In this document: positions 33,560 through 41,994 of the stretch, in pieces
How the letters are laid out: every line of letters starts with the position of its first letter
Position numbering within the stretch: position 1 is the first letter of the stretch
NCBI GenBank assembly: GCA_016296505.1
Contig: JAEDJD010000009.1
Location: 24,718-88,717, forward strand
Length of the DNA stretch: 64,000 nt
Origin: Oscillospiraceae bacterium
GTDB taxonomy: Bacteria; Bacillota; Clostridia; Oscillospirales; Ruminococcaceae
Reading direction: 5' to 3'
Notes under the pieces: generated by a model
The model's database searches: none
The model's input: only the letters and a program-made list of their open reading frames with translations
Told to the model about the DNA's origin: nothing
Translations under genes and position numbers: made by a program

Positions 33560-36379
33560 TTATTTGAGATAATGCTTGAGGAATTGTCCGGTATAGGAGT
33601 CTTCACAGGCTGCAATCTGCTCCGGCGTACCCTCGGCAACGATCATGCCGCCGCCGCTGCCGCCTTCAGGGCCTAAGTCGATAATATGATCCGCAACCTT
33701 GATGACGTCCATATTGTGCTCAATGACAACAAGCGTATTGCCGCCGTCTGCGAGCTTTTGCAAAATGTCAATCAGACGGTGGACGTCGGCATTGTGCAGA
33801 CCGGTCGTCGGTTCATCGAGAATATAGACGGTTTTTCCGGTGGAACGCCGCTGCAATTCGGTTGAAAGCTTGACGCGCTGCGCTTCGCCGCCGGAAAGCG
33901 TGGTCGCAGGTTGTCCGATGCGGATATAACCCAGTCCCACATCCCGCAGCGTATTGAGCTTGCGTGCGATTTTTGGGACTGCGGAAAAGAATTCGCAGCC
34001 TTCCTCAACCGTCATTTCCAGTACGTCGTAGATGGACTTGCCTTTGTATTTGACTTCGAGTGTTTCATGATTATAGCGCGCGCCCTTGCACACATCGCAG
34101 GGGACATATACATCCGGCAGGAAGTGCATTTCGATTTTCACAATGCCGTCGCCCTCGCAGGCTTCGCATCTGCCGCCTCTGACATTGAATGAGAATCTGC
34201 CAGCGCCGTAGCCTCGTTTTTTGGCGTCCTGCGTCTGCGCGAACAATTCGCGGATATCTCCGAATACGCCGGTATAGGTTGCAGGATTTGAGCGCGGCGT
34301 TCTGCCGATCGGAGATTGGTCGATGCAAATGACCTTGTCCAGATATTCTGTACCGGTGATGTGGTCAAAGCCGGTGGAGCGCAGCTTTGCCCGATTCAGA
34401 TGCGTTGCAAGATATTTATAAAGGATTTCATTGACAAGGGAGGATTTTCCGGAACCGGATACGCCCGTGACGCAAATCAGGCAGCCAAGCGGAAAATGCA
34501 CGTCGATGTGCTGGAGATTGTTGACGGCTGCGCCGTAAATGACGAGTTCCTCGCCGGAGCCGCTGCGCCGACGCGCAGGAATCGGGACTTTTTTTCTGCC
34601 GGATAAATATGCGCCTGTTTCCGATTTTTCACATCTGAGAATATCGTCCAGCGTTCCGGCGCAGACGATTTCGCCGCCGTGAACGCCGGCACCCGGTCCA
34701 ATATCTACAATATAATCTGCTGCACGCATCGTATCGTCGTCATGCTCAACGACAATCAGCGTATTGCCGCAGTCGCGCAGGCGTTTGAGCGTTGCGATTA
34801 GCTTCTCGTTGTCGCGCTGATGCAGTCCGATGCTCGGTTCATCGAGGATATACAGCACGCCCATGAGCGATGAGCCGATCTGCGTCGCCAGACGGATACG
34901 CTGACTCTCGCCGCCGGAGAGTGAGCCTGCGGCGCGTGCCAGCGTCAGATATCCGAGTCCAACGCTTTGCAGGAAGCTGAGTCTCGCGCGAATTTCCTTG
35001 ATAATCAGTCTTGCGATCATAAGCTCCCGTTCGGTAAGCTGAATCTGATTGAAGAATTCGACCAGTTCATGCACGCTCTTGCGGCAGAGCGCGTCAATGT
35101 CGACGCCGCCGACCGTTACGGCAAGCGACGCAGGCTTCAGACGTCTGCCCTTGCAATCCGGACAGAGGACGTTGCTCTTATATTCTTCCAAGCCCTCTTT
35201 GATCGACTGCGAGCCGGTTGCATAGCGGCGTTTCAGATTGGGAATCAGACCCTCAAACGGGTGATAATAGGTTGCGCCGCCGTATTCCGGCGCTTGATGG
35301 AGCGTGAGGTTTTCCTCTCCATTTCCCCAGAGAAACAGATTGATCTGCTCCTGCGTCATCTCGCAAAGCGGCGTATCAAGCGGAACGCCGTAGGTTTCGT
35401 GGAGCGCATTTGCATACATATTTGCAACGGATTTCGGATCCTTCCAGTTCCAGCCGATCACCTTGAAGCCGCCCTCGTGAACCGTCAGTTTTTTATTCGG
35501 CATGAGCAGTTCCGGATCAAACTCCGTGAATACGCCGAGACCGGTACAGGTTTCGCAGGCGCCGAACGGATTGTTGAACGAGAACATCCGCGGCGTCAGC
35601 TCCTCGACCGAAACGCCGTGATCCGGACAGGCATAGGAGAGCGAATAGAGTTGTTCTTCGCCGTCAATGACGTCTACGAGCACAAGTCCGTCTGAGAGCG
35701 CTGTCGTTGTTTCGATGCTGTCTGTCAGGCGGGAACGGACGCTTTCGCGTACCACCAGACGATCTACGATGATCTCGATATTATGCTTCTGGTTCTTGTT
35801 CATTTTGATTTTTTCGCTGAGATCATAGATGATACCGTCCGCACGCACGCGGACAAAGCCTGATTTTTTTGCCTGTTCCAGTTCTTTTGTGTATTCGCCT
35901 TTTCTACCGCGTACAATCGGGGCAAGGAGCTGGAATTTGGTACCCTCCGGCAGTTCGAGAATTTGATCGGTAATCTGATCGACCGTTTGCTGTAGAATTT
36001 CTCTGCCGCAGACGGGGCAGTGCGGAATGCCGACGCGCGCATACAGCAGTCGCAGATAATCATAGATTTCCGTGACGGTACCGACTGTTGAGCGCGGATT
36101 CTTGGAAGTTGTTTTCTGGTCGATGGAGATTGCGGGGGAAAGACCGTCGATGCTGTCAACATCGGGCTTTTCCATTTGCCCCAGAAACATCCGTGCATAT
36201 GAGGACAGCGATTCCATATAACGACGCTGACCGTCCGCGTAGATGGTATCAAAGGCAAGCGAGGATTTTCCTGATCCGGAAAGTCCTGTGAATACAACAA
36301 GTTTATCGCGCGGTATTTCCAGATTGATATTTTTCAGATTATGCTCTCTGGCTCCGCGAATGATAATTTTATCAAGCAT
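33560..36379 (-). CDS. uvrA: Excinuclease ABC subunit UvrA
   Basis: 939 residues, full length. This damage-recognising ATPase of nucleotide-excision repair has two ABC modules. The first Walker A is GLSGSGKSS (32-40) and the second is 'GVSGSGKSSL' in the C-terminal half. Signature motifs are 'GSLSGGESQRIRLA' and 'TLSGGEAQRVKLS'. Zinc-binding cysteine clusters are 'CPVCGREIL' and 'CEACEGDGIV...CDVCKGARYN'. uvrB is not next to it. 106 bases separate it from the DUF3592-like gene upstream. Confidence 0.97.
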   Translation of the reverse strand: MLDKIIIRGAREHNLKNINLEIPRDKLVVFTGLSGSGKSSLAFDTIYADGQRRYMESLSSYARMFLGQMEKPDVDSIDGLSPAISIDQKTTSKNPRSTVGTVTEIYDYLRLLYARVGIPHCPVCGREILQQTVDQITDQILELPEGTKFQLLAPIVRGRKGEYTKELEQAKKSGFVRVRADGIIYDLSEKIKMNKNQKHNIEIIVDRLVVRESVRSRLTDSIETTTALSDGLVLVDVIDGEEQLYSLSYACPDHGVSVEELTPRMFSFNNPFGACETCTGLGVFTEFDPELLMPNKKLTVHEGGFKVIGWNWKDPKSVANMYANALHETYGVPLDTPLCEMTQEQINLFLWGNGEENLTLHQAPEYGGATYYHPFEGLIPNLKRRYATGSQSIKEGLEEYKSNVLCPDCKGRRLKPASLAVTVGGVDIDALCRKSVHELVEFFNQIQLTERELMIARLIIKEIRARLSFLQSVGLGYLTLARAAGSLSGGESQRIRLATQIGSSLMGVLYILDEPSIGLHQRDNEKLIATLKRLRDCGNTLIVVEHDDDTMRAADYIVDIGPGAGVHGGEIVCAGTLDDILRCEKSETGAYLSGRKKVPIPARRRSGSGEELVIYGAAVNNLQHIDVHFPLGCLICVTGVSGSGKSSLVNEILYKYLATHLNRAKLRSTGFDHITGTEYLDKVICIDQSPIGRTPRSNPATYTGVFGDIRELFAQTQDAKKRGYGAGRFSFNVRGGRCEACEGDGIVKIEMHFLPDVYVPCDVCKGARYNHETLEVKYKGKSIYDVLEMTVEEGCEFFSAVPKIARKLNTLRDVGLGYIRIGQPATTLSGGEAQRVKLSTELQRRSTGKTVYILDEPTTGLHNADVHRLIDILQKLADGGNTLVVIEHNMDVIKVADHIIDLGPEGGSGGGMIVAEGTPEQIAACEDSYTGQFLKHYLK

Positions 36380-36485
36380 GGGGGGACTGCGACCTTCCTT
36401 TCCGGTGATGGAGATGGAATACGTACAGCGCTTGTCGGATTGTGCATACGGGAATGATGACGCGTCTGAACATCCGGCGCCAATA

Positions 36486-37121
36486 TCAGAATTTCAGAAA
36501 CAATGAGAATGCCACGCCGATTGTGATTACGCTGACGATTGCGCCGGCGATGCTCCAGAGCCAGCCTGCTCTCCGACGGGAAACGAGTTTTTGATTGATT
36601 TCCGCGTCAATTTCCTGATAGTGTCGCTCCAGCATGACGGTTCCGGTTTCATCAATCGGCTGATCCAGCCATTTGCGGAACGAGATGAGGCAGTCGATCA
36701 TACCGTTTTTACCGCGGTTCGGATCAAATGCGTAGGCGTCCGGCACGATAACCGATTGTTGAAACAGTTGCAGCCGCACTGCGTCACCGGGTGCATATTG
36801 CAGCGGCGAATTGCTGCTGATTCCGATAAACGCGCGGTGCTGAACGCCCATCGAATCCGTATAACGAATGGAATATTTGTAATGCAGCGGATGGATCGCC
36901 GTCGGCGGCTCCTGTATGAGCTGTGCGTCGAGAATCACGCCGTCTGTCGGATAGCTGGCGGCTGTTTTCTGTCTTGCAGCGAGCAGGCGCTTTCGTTCGC
37001 GGAATGATGCAATGCCTGCCGCAAACAGTCCGATCACTGCCGAAATACAGAGAATCAGTAGTATCGCCGTTAGGAGAATAGAGAAAAGATGTTCAAATCC
37101 ATCAAAATAATAATGCTCCAT
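36486..37121 (-). CDS. DUF3592-like membrane protein
   Basis: 211 residues: a hydrophobic N-terminal helix ('LFSILLTAILLILCISAVIGLF'-type, about 12-33), an extracytoplasmic beta domain with 'DGVILDAQLIQE...KYSIRYTDSMG...APGDAVRLQLF' as in DUF3592, and a C-terminal helix ('WLWSIAGAIVSVITIGVAF'). Function unknown. Start ATG 37121 follows AGAAAGGG. Its neighbours (uvrA, HI0933 flavoprotein) give no hint. Confidence 0.65.
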   Translation of the reverse strand: MEHYYFDGFEHLFSILLTAILLILCISAVIGLFAAGIASFRERKRLLAARQKTAASYPTDGVILDAQLIQEPPTAIHPLHYKYSIRYTDSMGVQHRAFIGISSNSPLQYAPGDAVRLQLFQQSVIVPDAYAFDPNRGKNGMIDCLISFRKWLDQPIDETGTVMLERHYQEIDAEINQKLVSRRRAGWLWSIAGAIVSVITIGVAFSLFLKF

Positions 37122-37190
37122 AGGATTTCCCTTTCTGTCATTGCAAAAAATGTATGTAATTGCGTATTTCGATACCCGAATCGGAATCTC

Positions 37191-38417
37191 TTACATGGAT
37201 ACGCCGGCTGCAAAACCTGTTGCAAAGGCGATTTGCAGATTATAGCCGCCCGTAAACGCGTCGACGTCAAGCAGTTCGCCTGCAAAATATAAACCGCGTA
37301 TCTTCTTGGATTCCATCGTATTCGGATTGACTTCGCGCACCGATACGCCGCCGCGTGTGATGATTGCCTCGGCAATCGGGCGCATTGCGGATGCGTGCAG
37401 CGTAAAGCCCTTGATCACCGCGCCGAGCGCGAGACGTTCTGCTTTGGTGATATCATGTACCTTTTTCGCGGGCGATAATCCTGCGCGCCGCAGCATAACC
37501 GGAATCATGGACGCAGGAAGCAGACCGCGCATGGCGTTTGCAAGGTCTTTGTTGATACGTTCTGAAAAATCGCGCTGCATCCGCAGATCGAGCTGTTCCG
37601 GCGTGAGCGCGGGTTTCAAGTCGATCGTCAGCAGATACGAGGAAAGTTTCTCCGGATCGAGCAGACAGCTTGCGGAAAGCACCATGGGTCCGGAGATCCC
37701 GAAATGCGTGAACAGCATCTCTCCAAGCTCTGAAAATATCACTTTTTTGCCGGATTTCACTGTCAGCGTGACATTTTTGAGTGAAAGCCCCTGCATCTCC
37801 TGCGGATCGTGTTCAGTGGTTTCGAGCGGAATCAGCGAGGGCTGCGCGGCAATGATCGTATGTCCAGCCTGCTTTGCCAGCTTGTAGCCGTCGCCGCGCG
37901 CGCCTGTCCGCGGATAGCTCATGCCGCCCGTTGCAAGCAGAACCGCGTCCGCAGTGTATTCCGCGCCTTGTTCGAGCCGGACGCCAACGCACTGTTCTTC
38001 GGAGATTAGCAGCTTTGTGACGCGAGAATTCTCGCAGATGCGTACATTTGCATTTTGCATCTCACACCGGAGCGCCTGCACGATATCGGCAGCTTTATCA
38101 CTCTGCGGAAATACGCGTCTGCCGCGTTCGGTTTTCAGCGGAACGCCTGCGCCTTCAAAAAATGCCATGACGTCCGCAGGCGTACAGCGCGAAAACGCGG
38201 AATACAGAAAGCGTGAATTGCGCGGAATATTCTGCATCAGCGTATCCGGATCGCAGTTGTTTGTGACGTTGCAGCGACCTTTTCCGGTGATGGACAGCTT
38301 ATGTCCGAGACGATCGTTTGCGTCGAGCAGCAGGACGGATTTGCCGCGCCGCGCCGCTGTCACAGCCGCAAACATTCCCGAAGCGCCGCCGCCGACTATA
38401 ATAATATTGCTATGCAT
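37191..38417 (-). CDS. HI0933/YhiN-family FAD-dependent oxidoreductase
   Basis: 408 residues. The N-terminal dinucleotide motif is 'IIVGGGASGMFAAVTAARRG'. The family signature 'NDRLGHKLSITGKGRCN' and the C-terminal 'GLYFAGELLDVDAFTGGYN' bind FAD. The substrate of this widespread family is not established. ATG 38417 has AGAGGAAAT upstream and follows the DUF3006 gene by 8 bases, a common pairing in Clostridia. Confidence 0.92.
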   Translation of the reverse strand: MHSNIIIVGGGASGMFAAVTAARRGKSVLLLDANDRLGHKLSITGKGRCNVTNNCDPDTLMQNIPRNSRFLYSAFSRCTPADVMAFFEGAGVPLKTERGRRVFPQSDKAADIVQALRCEMQNANVRICENSRVTKLLISEEQCVGVRLEQGAEYTADAVLLATGGMSYPRTGARGDGYKLAKQAGHTIIAAQPSLIPLETTEHDPQEMQGLSLKNVTLTVKSGKKVIFSELGEMLFTHFGISGPMVLSASCLLDPEKLSSYLLTIDLKPALTPEQLDLRMQRDFSERINKDLANAMRGLLPASMIPVMLRRAGLSPAKKVHDITKAERLALGAVIKGFTLHASAMRPIAEAIITRGGVSVREVNPNTMESKKIRGLYFAGELLDVDAFTGGYNLQIAFATGFAAGVSM

Positions 38418-38425
38418 ATTTCCTC

Positions 38426-38650
38426 TTATACCTGAGATTCAAAAAGTTTTTCGGAAGCGGCAGCACGGCGCTTTTCGGTCTCTGCGGTATCAATCGCATA
38501 GCCCTCCGACGTCTTGACGAGCACATCTCCCTCGTCTGCGTCCTCTGGCAGCCAGCTCGCCGGAAGCTGTTTATAGAGCGTTTCGCCGGTCTCCTCTCGG
38601 ATTTCAAGTATGGCATAATCGCCTTCAAAACGGTCAATTTTCATGGTCAT
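38426..38650 (-). CDS. DUF3006 domain protein
   Basis: 74 residues, a small beta-barrel-like protein. 'KIDRFEGDYAILEI' and 'LPEDADEGDVL' are the hallmark of DUF3006. ATG 38650 has AAAGGCGG 7-8 bases upstream; a longer frame starting 21 bases earlier would place the ribosome site inside the gene. It is co-transcribed with the HI0933-type flavoprotein. Confidence 0.85.
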   Translation of the reverse strand: MTMKIDRFEGDYAILEIREETGETLYKQLPASWLPEDADEGDVLVKTSEGYAIDTAETEKRRAAASEKLFESQV

Positions 38651-38681
38651 ATGCGTTCCGCCTTTCTGCATTGCTTATGAT

Positions 38682-39302
38682 TCAAAGGACGCTGGTGAGC
38701 GTGATTTTCGTCACGCCGCCAGTCAGGGAGCCGTCGAGCCTGATGATATGGCGCGATGTTTGGATTTCAACGCCGGCTGCGTCAAGCGCAATGCCGAGAT
38801 TATCTTTGACCTGCTCTGCGCTGCTGCCAATCGTGACGCCGTTGAATGCGACCGGAAACAGACTCGGTGCAGGCAGATCGCTGCGCCCCAGATCTCGAAA
38901 GACGATTTCGTGAATCTTGCCGGAGATGTAATCTGTTTCGGAAGGGCAGTCGTACAGGGTAATCGTGCCGCAGGCGCAGCCGTCGTAGAGAAGCGTTGCA
39001 GTCATGACGCCTTCAGCGGTGACTTGCGTATCCGACGCTTTCGGATCAATCGTGAATTTGCTGTTGACGAATGTGAAAGTCGCCGGAAACGTAAACGGTT
39101 TTGCGCCGAGAAATAGCGCTGCGGGGATATCTGCTTCTGTCCAGTTTCCGCCGGGAACATAGACAGGCGGAAGCTTCAGGATGGTATTCAGTTCGGTATA
39201 GGATTCTGCTGACAGTTCCGGCTTTGGCTTTTCTCCACAGGAGAGCAGCGCCAGACTCATGATTACGGTAAGCAGAATTCTGCCGAATTTACGCAGTTTC
39301 AT
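38682..39302 (-). CDS. Hypothetical lipoprotein
   Basis: 206 residues: signal peptide with lipobox 'LLSC' (Cys22) then a mature domain with 'GVTIGSSAEQVKDNLG' near the C-terminus, a motif often seen in small surface lipoproteins of Ruminococcaceae. A Cys-x-Cys ('GCACGT') is present. ATG 39302 has AAGGAG 8 bases upstream. Function unknown. It is 31 bases upstream of the DUF3006 gene, in the same direction. Confidence 0.75.
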   Translation of the reverse strand: MKLRKFGRILLTVIMSLALLSCGEKPKPELSAESYTELNTILKLPPVYVPGGNWTEADIPAALFLGAKPFTFPATFTFVNSKFTIDPKASDTQVTAEGVMTATLLYDGCACGTITLYDCPSETDYISGKIHEIVFRDLGRSDLPAPSLFPVAFNGVTIGSSAEQVKDNLGIALDAAGVEIQTSRHIIRLDGSLTGGVTKITLTSVL

Positions 39303-39362
39303 AATATGCTCCTTGTATTTCAGATTCTTTGTATCATACAAAAAATAATGATATAGAGCGAA

Positions 39363-41252
39363 TCATTGATGTGAACGCCGCGTTTTTTTATGATTTGTCT
39401 GACGCGATATATGTTTGCTTTGCGGCTTTTCCTTTTGTCTGCCGGAGGGGGATTTGCTGTTTTGCGCTGCCGGTACGAGGCAATGCGCACCGCTGCCGAT
39501 CAAATCGCGTCTGCCTGCTTTCATCAGTGCGGCACGGATCAGCGTATGATTTTCCGGTTTGAAATATTGCAGCATGGCGCGCTGTGCCGCCTTTTCCTTC
39601 GGGGAACGCGGTACATAGACCGGCTGCATGGTATAGGGATCGAGTCCCGTATAAAAGATACAGGTAGAAATTGTACCGGGCGTTGGGTAGAAATCCTGCA
39701 CCTGTTCCGGATGCAGTCCCTCCGCTTTCAGGAAGCACGCAAGCGCAATCGCGTCTTTCATCGTGCTGCCGGGGTGACTGCTCATCAGATACGGTACGAG
39801 ATACTGCTCTTTGCCCATGGATTTTGTCAGTTCATAAAAGCGCTTCTGGAACGCTTTATACGTTTCGATATGCGGCTTTCCCATTTGATCGAGCACCGCA
39901 TTGGAACAATGCTCCGGCGCGACCTTGAGTTGTCCGGAGACATGATACCGCACGAGTTCACGAAAAAACGTATCGTCCTTGTCGCACATCAGATAATCAT
40001 ACCGTATGCCGGAACGAATGAATACGCGCTTGATTTTGGGGAGCGCGCGAAGTTTTCGCAGTAAATGCAGATATTCCTGATGGTCGACGGTCAGATTTTT
40101 GCATGGCTCCGGCGCAAGGCATTTGCGTCCTTTGCACAGTCCGGCTTTGATCTGCTTTTCGCAGGACGGATGCCGGAAATTTGCGGTCGGGCCGCCGACG
40201 TCATGCAGATATCCCTTGAAATCGGGGAGCGTAGTCAGATATTTTGCTTCCGCGATGACGGATTCCTCGGAACGAGTGGTCATGCGTCTGCCCTGATGCA
40301 GTGCAATCGAGCAGAAATTGCAAAAGCCGAAGCATCCGCGGTTATGCGTAATCGAGAAGCGTACCTCCTTGATTGCCGGAACGCCGCCCTCTGCCTCGTA
40401 CATCGGGTGATAGGTGCGCATGAACGGCAGCGTATAGATTGCGTCGAATTCGTCCTGCGTCAGCGAGAGTGCAGGCGGATTCTGTACGAGCATCTGTTTT
40501 CCATGCCGCTGAATCACGCGCTTGCCGAAGACTTCATCCTGCTGATCGTACTGAATCCGGCAGGCTTTGGCATATGCCTCTTTGCTGTCGCGCACCTGCT
40601 CATACGGGGGACATTCCGCCGAGCCGCATGGCGTATCTGCCGGTTCGCAGAGATAACACGTACCGCGGACATCCCGAATCTCATGAACCGGTACGCCGTC
40701 ACGGAGCAGATCTGCAAGCTCGACCATGCTGTGTTCGCCCATGCCGAAGCTGAGAATATCCGCGCCGCTTTCGATCAGGATGGACGGATGTACCGAATCA
40801 TCCCAATAATCATAATGCGCAAAACGCCGGAGCGAGGCTTCCAAACCGCCAATCAGAATCGGTATGTCTCCGAAGATCGAACGGATTTTTCGGCAGTAGA
40901 CGGTTACGGCTCTGTCGGGACGTTTTCCAGCTTTGTTGCCGGCAGAATAGGCGTCGTCGGAGCGTTTTTTCTTTGCGGATGTGTAGTGCGCAACCATGCT
41001 GTCAATGTTTCCGGCACTGACCAGAAACGCAAGACGCGGTCTGCCGAAGCGCTGAAAATCGGTATCAGATGTCCAGTCCGGCTGTGCGAGCATGGCAACC
41101 GAATACCCGTGCGATTCGAGCAGACGGCAGATGATTGCCGCGCCAAAGCTCGGATGATCGACATAGGCGTCGCCGCAGACATAGACAAAATCCGGCTGCT
41201 CGATGCCGCGTTCTCGCAGTTCCTCCATTGTTACCGGCAGAAATCCGGTCAT
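39363..41252 (-). CDS. YgiQ-family radical SAM protein
   Basis: 629 residues. The radical-SAM cluster motif CxxxCxxC lies in 'NRGCFGFCNFCSIALHQGR'. YgiQ features include 'DAYVDHPSFG' at the N-terminus, 'GGLEASLRRFAHYDYW' and 'VPYLMSSHPGSTMKDA'. The reaction catalysed by the family is not known. The C-terminus ends in a basic, low-complexity tail (about residues 600-629). The 104 bases upstream (41253-41356) contain only a small TCTGCC-TTC-GGCAGA hairpin at 41306-41320. Confidence 0.92.
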   Translation of the reverse strand: MTGFLPVTMEELRERGIEQPDFVYVCGDAYVDHPSFGAAIICRLLESHGYSVAMLAQPDWTSDTDFQRFGRPRLAFLVSAGNIDSMVAHYTSAKKKRSDDAYSAGNKAGKRPDRAVTVYCRKIRSIFGDIPILIGGLEASLRRFAHYDYWDDSVHPSILIESGADILSFGMGEHSMVELADLLRDGVPVHEIRDVRGTCYLCEPADTPCGSAECPPYEQVRDSKEAYAKACRIQYDQQDEVFGKRVIQRHGKQMLVQNPPALSLTQDEFDAIYTLPFMRTYHPMYEAEGGVPAIKEVRFSITHNRGCFGFCNFCSIALHQGRRMTTRSEESVIAEAKYLTTLPDFKGYLHDVGGPTANFRHPSCEKQIKAGLCKGRKCLAPEPCKNLTVDHQEYLHLLRKLRALPKIKRVFIRSGIRYDYLMCDKDDTFFRELVRYHVSGQLKVAPEHCSNAVLDQMGKPHIETYKAFQKRFYELTKSMGKEQYLVPYLMSSHPGSTMKDAIALACFLKAEGLHPEQVQDFYPTPGTISTCIFYTGLDPYTMQPVYVPRSPKEKAAQRAMLQYFKPENHTLIRAALMKAGRRDLIGSGAHCLVPAAQNSKSPSGRQKEKPQSKHISRQTNHKKTRRSHQ

Positions 41253-41355
41253 ACCTGAATCACCTCTGTTTTTGAATTAGAAATGAGAAATGTGAAATTG
41301 CGGTGTCTGCCTTCGGCAGAGGGTTTTTGACGAGAGACTGCGGATACCACGGCTC

Positions 41356-41919
41356 TCACGCCTCATTTATGATCTCTTTTATGTATGCTGCCGGTACGGC
41401 TTCGGTCAGCCAGACACCGTTTTCGGCGCGATAGAAGATGCAGCCGTCAGCGTACATCCGCTTTGTATCAATTTGCAGAATGACGGGCTTACCGTGTCTG
41501 CTGCCGACTGTTCGCGCGGTTTCGACGTCCGGCGAGAGGTGGACATACTGCCGCGACATCGGCTTTAAACCCTCCGCCATGATGCGTTCCAGAAAGCGGC
41601 TCGCAGTACCGTGCCAGAGCGTATCCGGCGGCGTGACCGGCTGAAATTCCAGATCGACCGCGACCGAATGCCCCTGATTGGCACGGATTTTGGTATGATC
41701 TTCGCCGAACGAATAGCGCTGCTTTTCGTCTGTCCGGACGATTTCTTCGAGCATTTCAAGATCAACCGGCTCACCGGCTTGTGTCATGCCGCTGAGCAGC
41801 TTTTCGACATCTGCCCAGCCGTGTGCATCCAGCGTAATGCCGGCTGCGTCTGGCTGATGCCGCAGCGCCAGACTCAGAAATTTGCTTGTTTGCGTCAATT
41901 GCTTTGCGGTATATTTCAT
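41356..41919 (-). CDS. kptA: RNA 2'-phosphotransferase KptA/Tpt1
   Basis: 187 residues. It transfers an internal RNA 2'-phosphate to NAD+, giving ADP-ribose 1'',2''-cyclic phosphate. Catalytic residues are visible: R20-H21 in 'LALRHQP', 'IRANQGHS', 'LWHGT', and 'VHLSPDVETA'. Bacteria lack the tRNA-splicing pathway this enzyme serves in fungi, so its role here is open (RNA-end or ADP-ribose metabolism). It has no Shine-Dalgarno of its own. Its ATG overlaps the TGA of a 12-codon ORF (41919-41957). Confidence 0.92.
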   Translation of the reverse strand: MKYTAKQLTQTSKFLSLALRHQPDAAGITLDAHGWADVEKLLSGMTQAGEPVDLEMLEEIVRTDEKQRYSFGEDHTKIRANQGHSVAVDLEFQPVTPPDTLWHGTASRFLERIMAEGLKPMSRQYVHLSPDVETARTVGSRHGKPVILQIDTKRMYADGCIFYRAENGVWLTEAVPAAYIKEIINEA

Positions 41920-41957
41920 CAGTTGACGGGAAGGGGAACATGGAAAGTGTGCCGCAT
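41919..41957 (-). CDS. 12-residue leader ORF coupled to kptA
   Basis: An ATG at 41957 with an AGGAG 8 bases upstream opens MRHTFHVPLPVN and stops at TGA 41921-41919. The stop overlaps the kptA ATG as TGATG. kptA lacks its own ribosome site, so the minigene may load ribosomes for it. Confidence 0.5.
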   Translation of the reverse strand: MRHTFHVPLPVN

Positions 41958-41994
41958 GGTACGTTCTCCTGACTCCCTGCTCCTTTCTTTTTTG

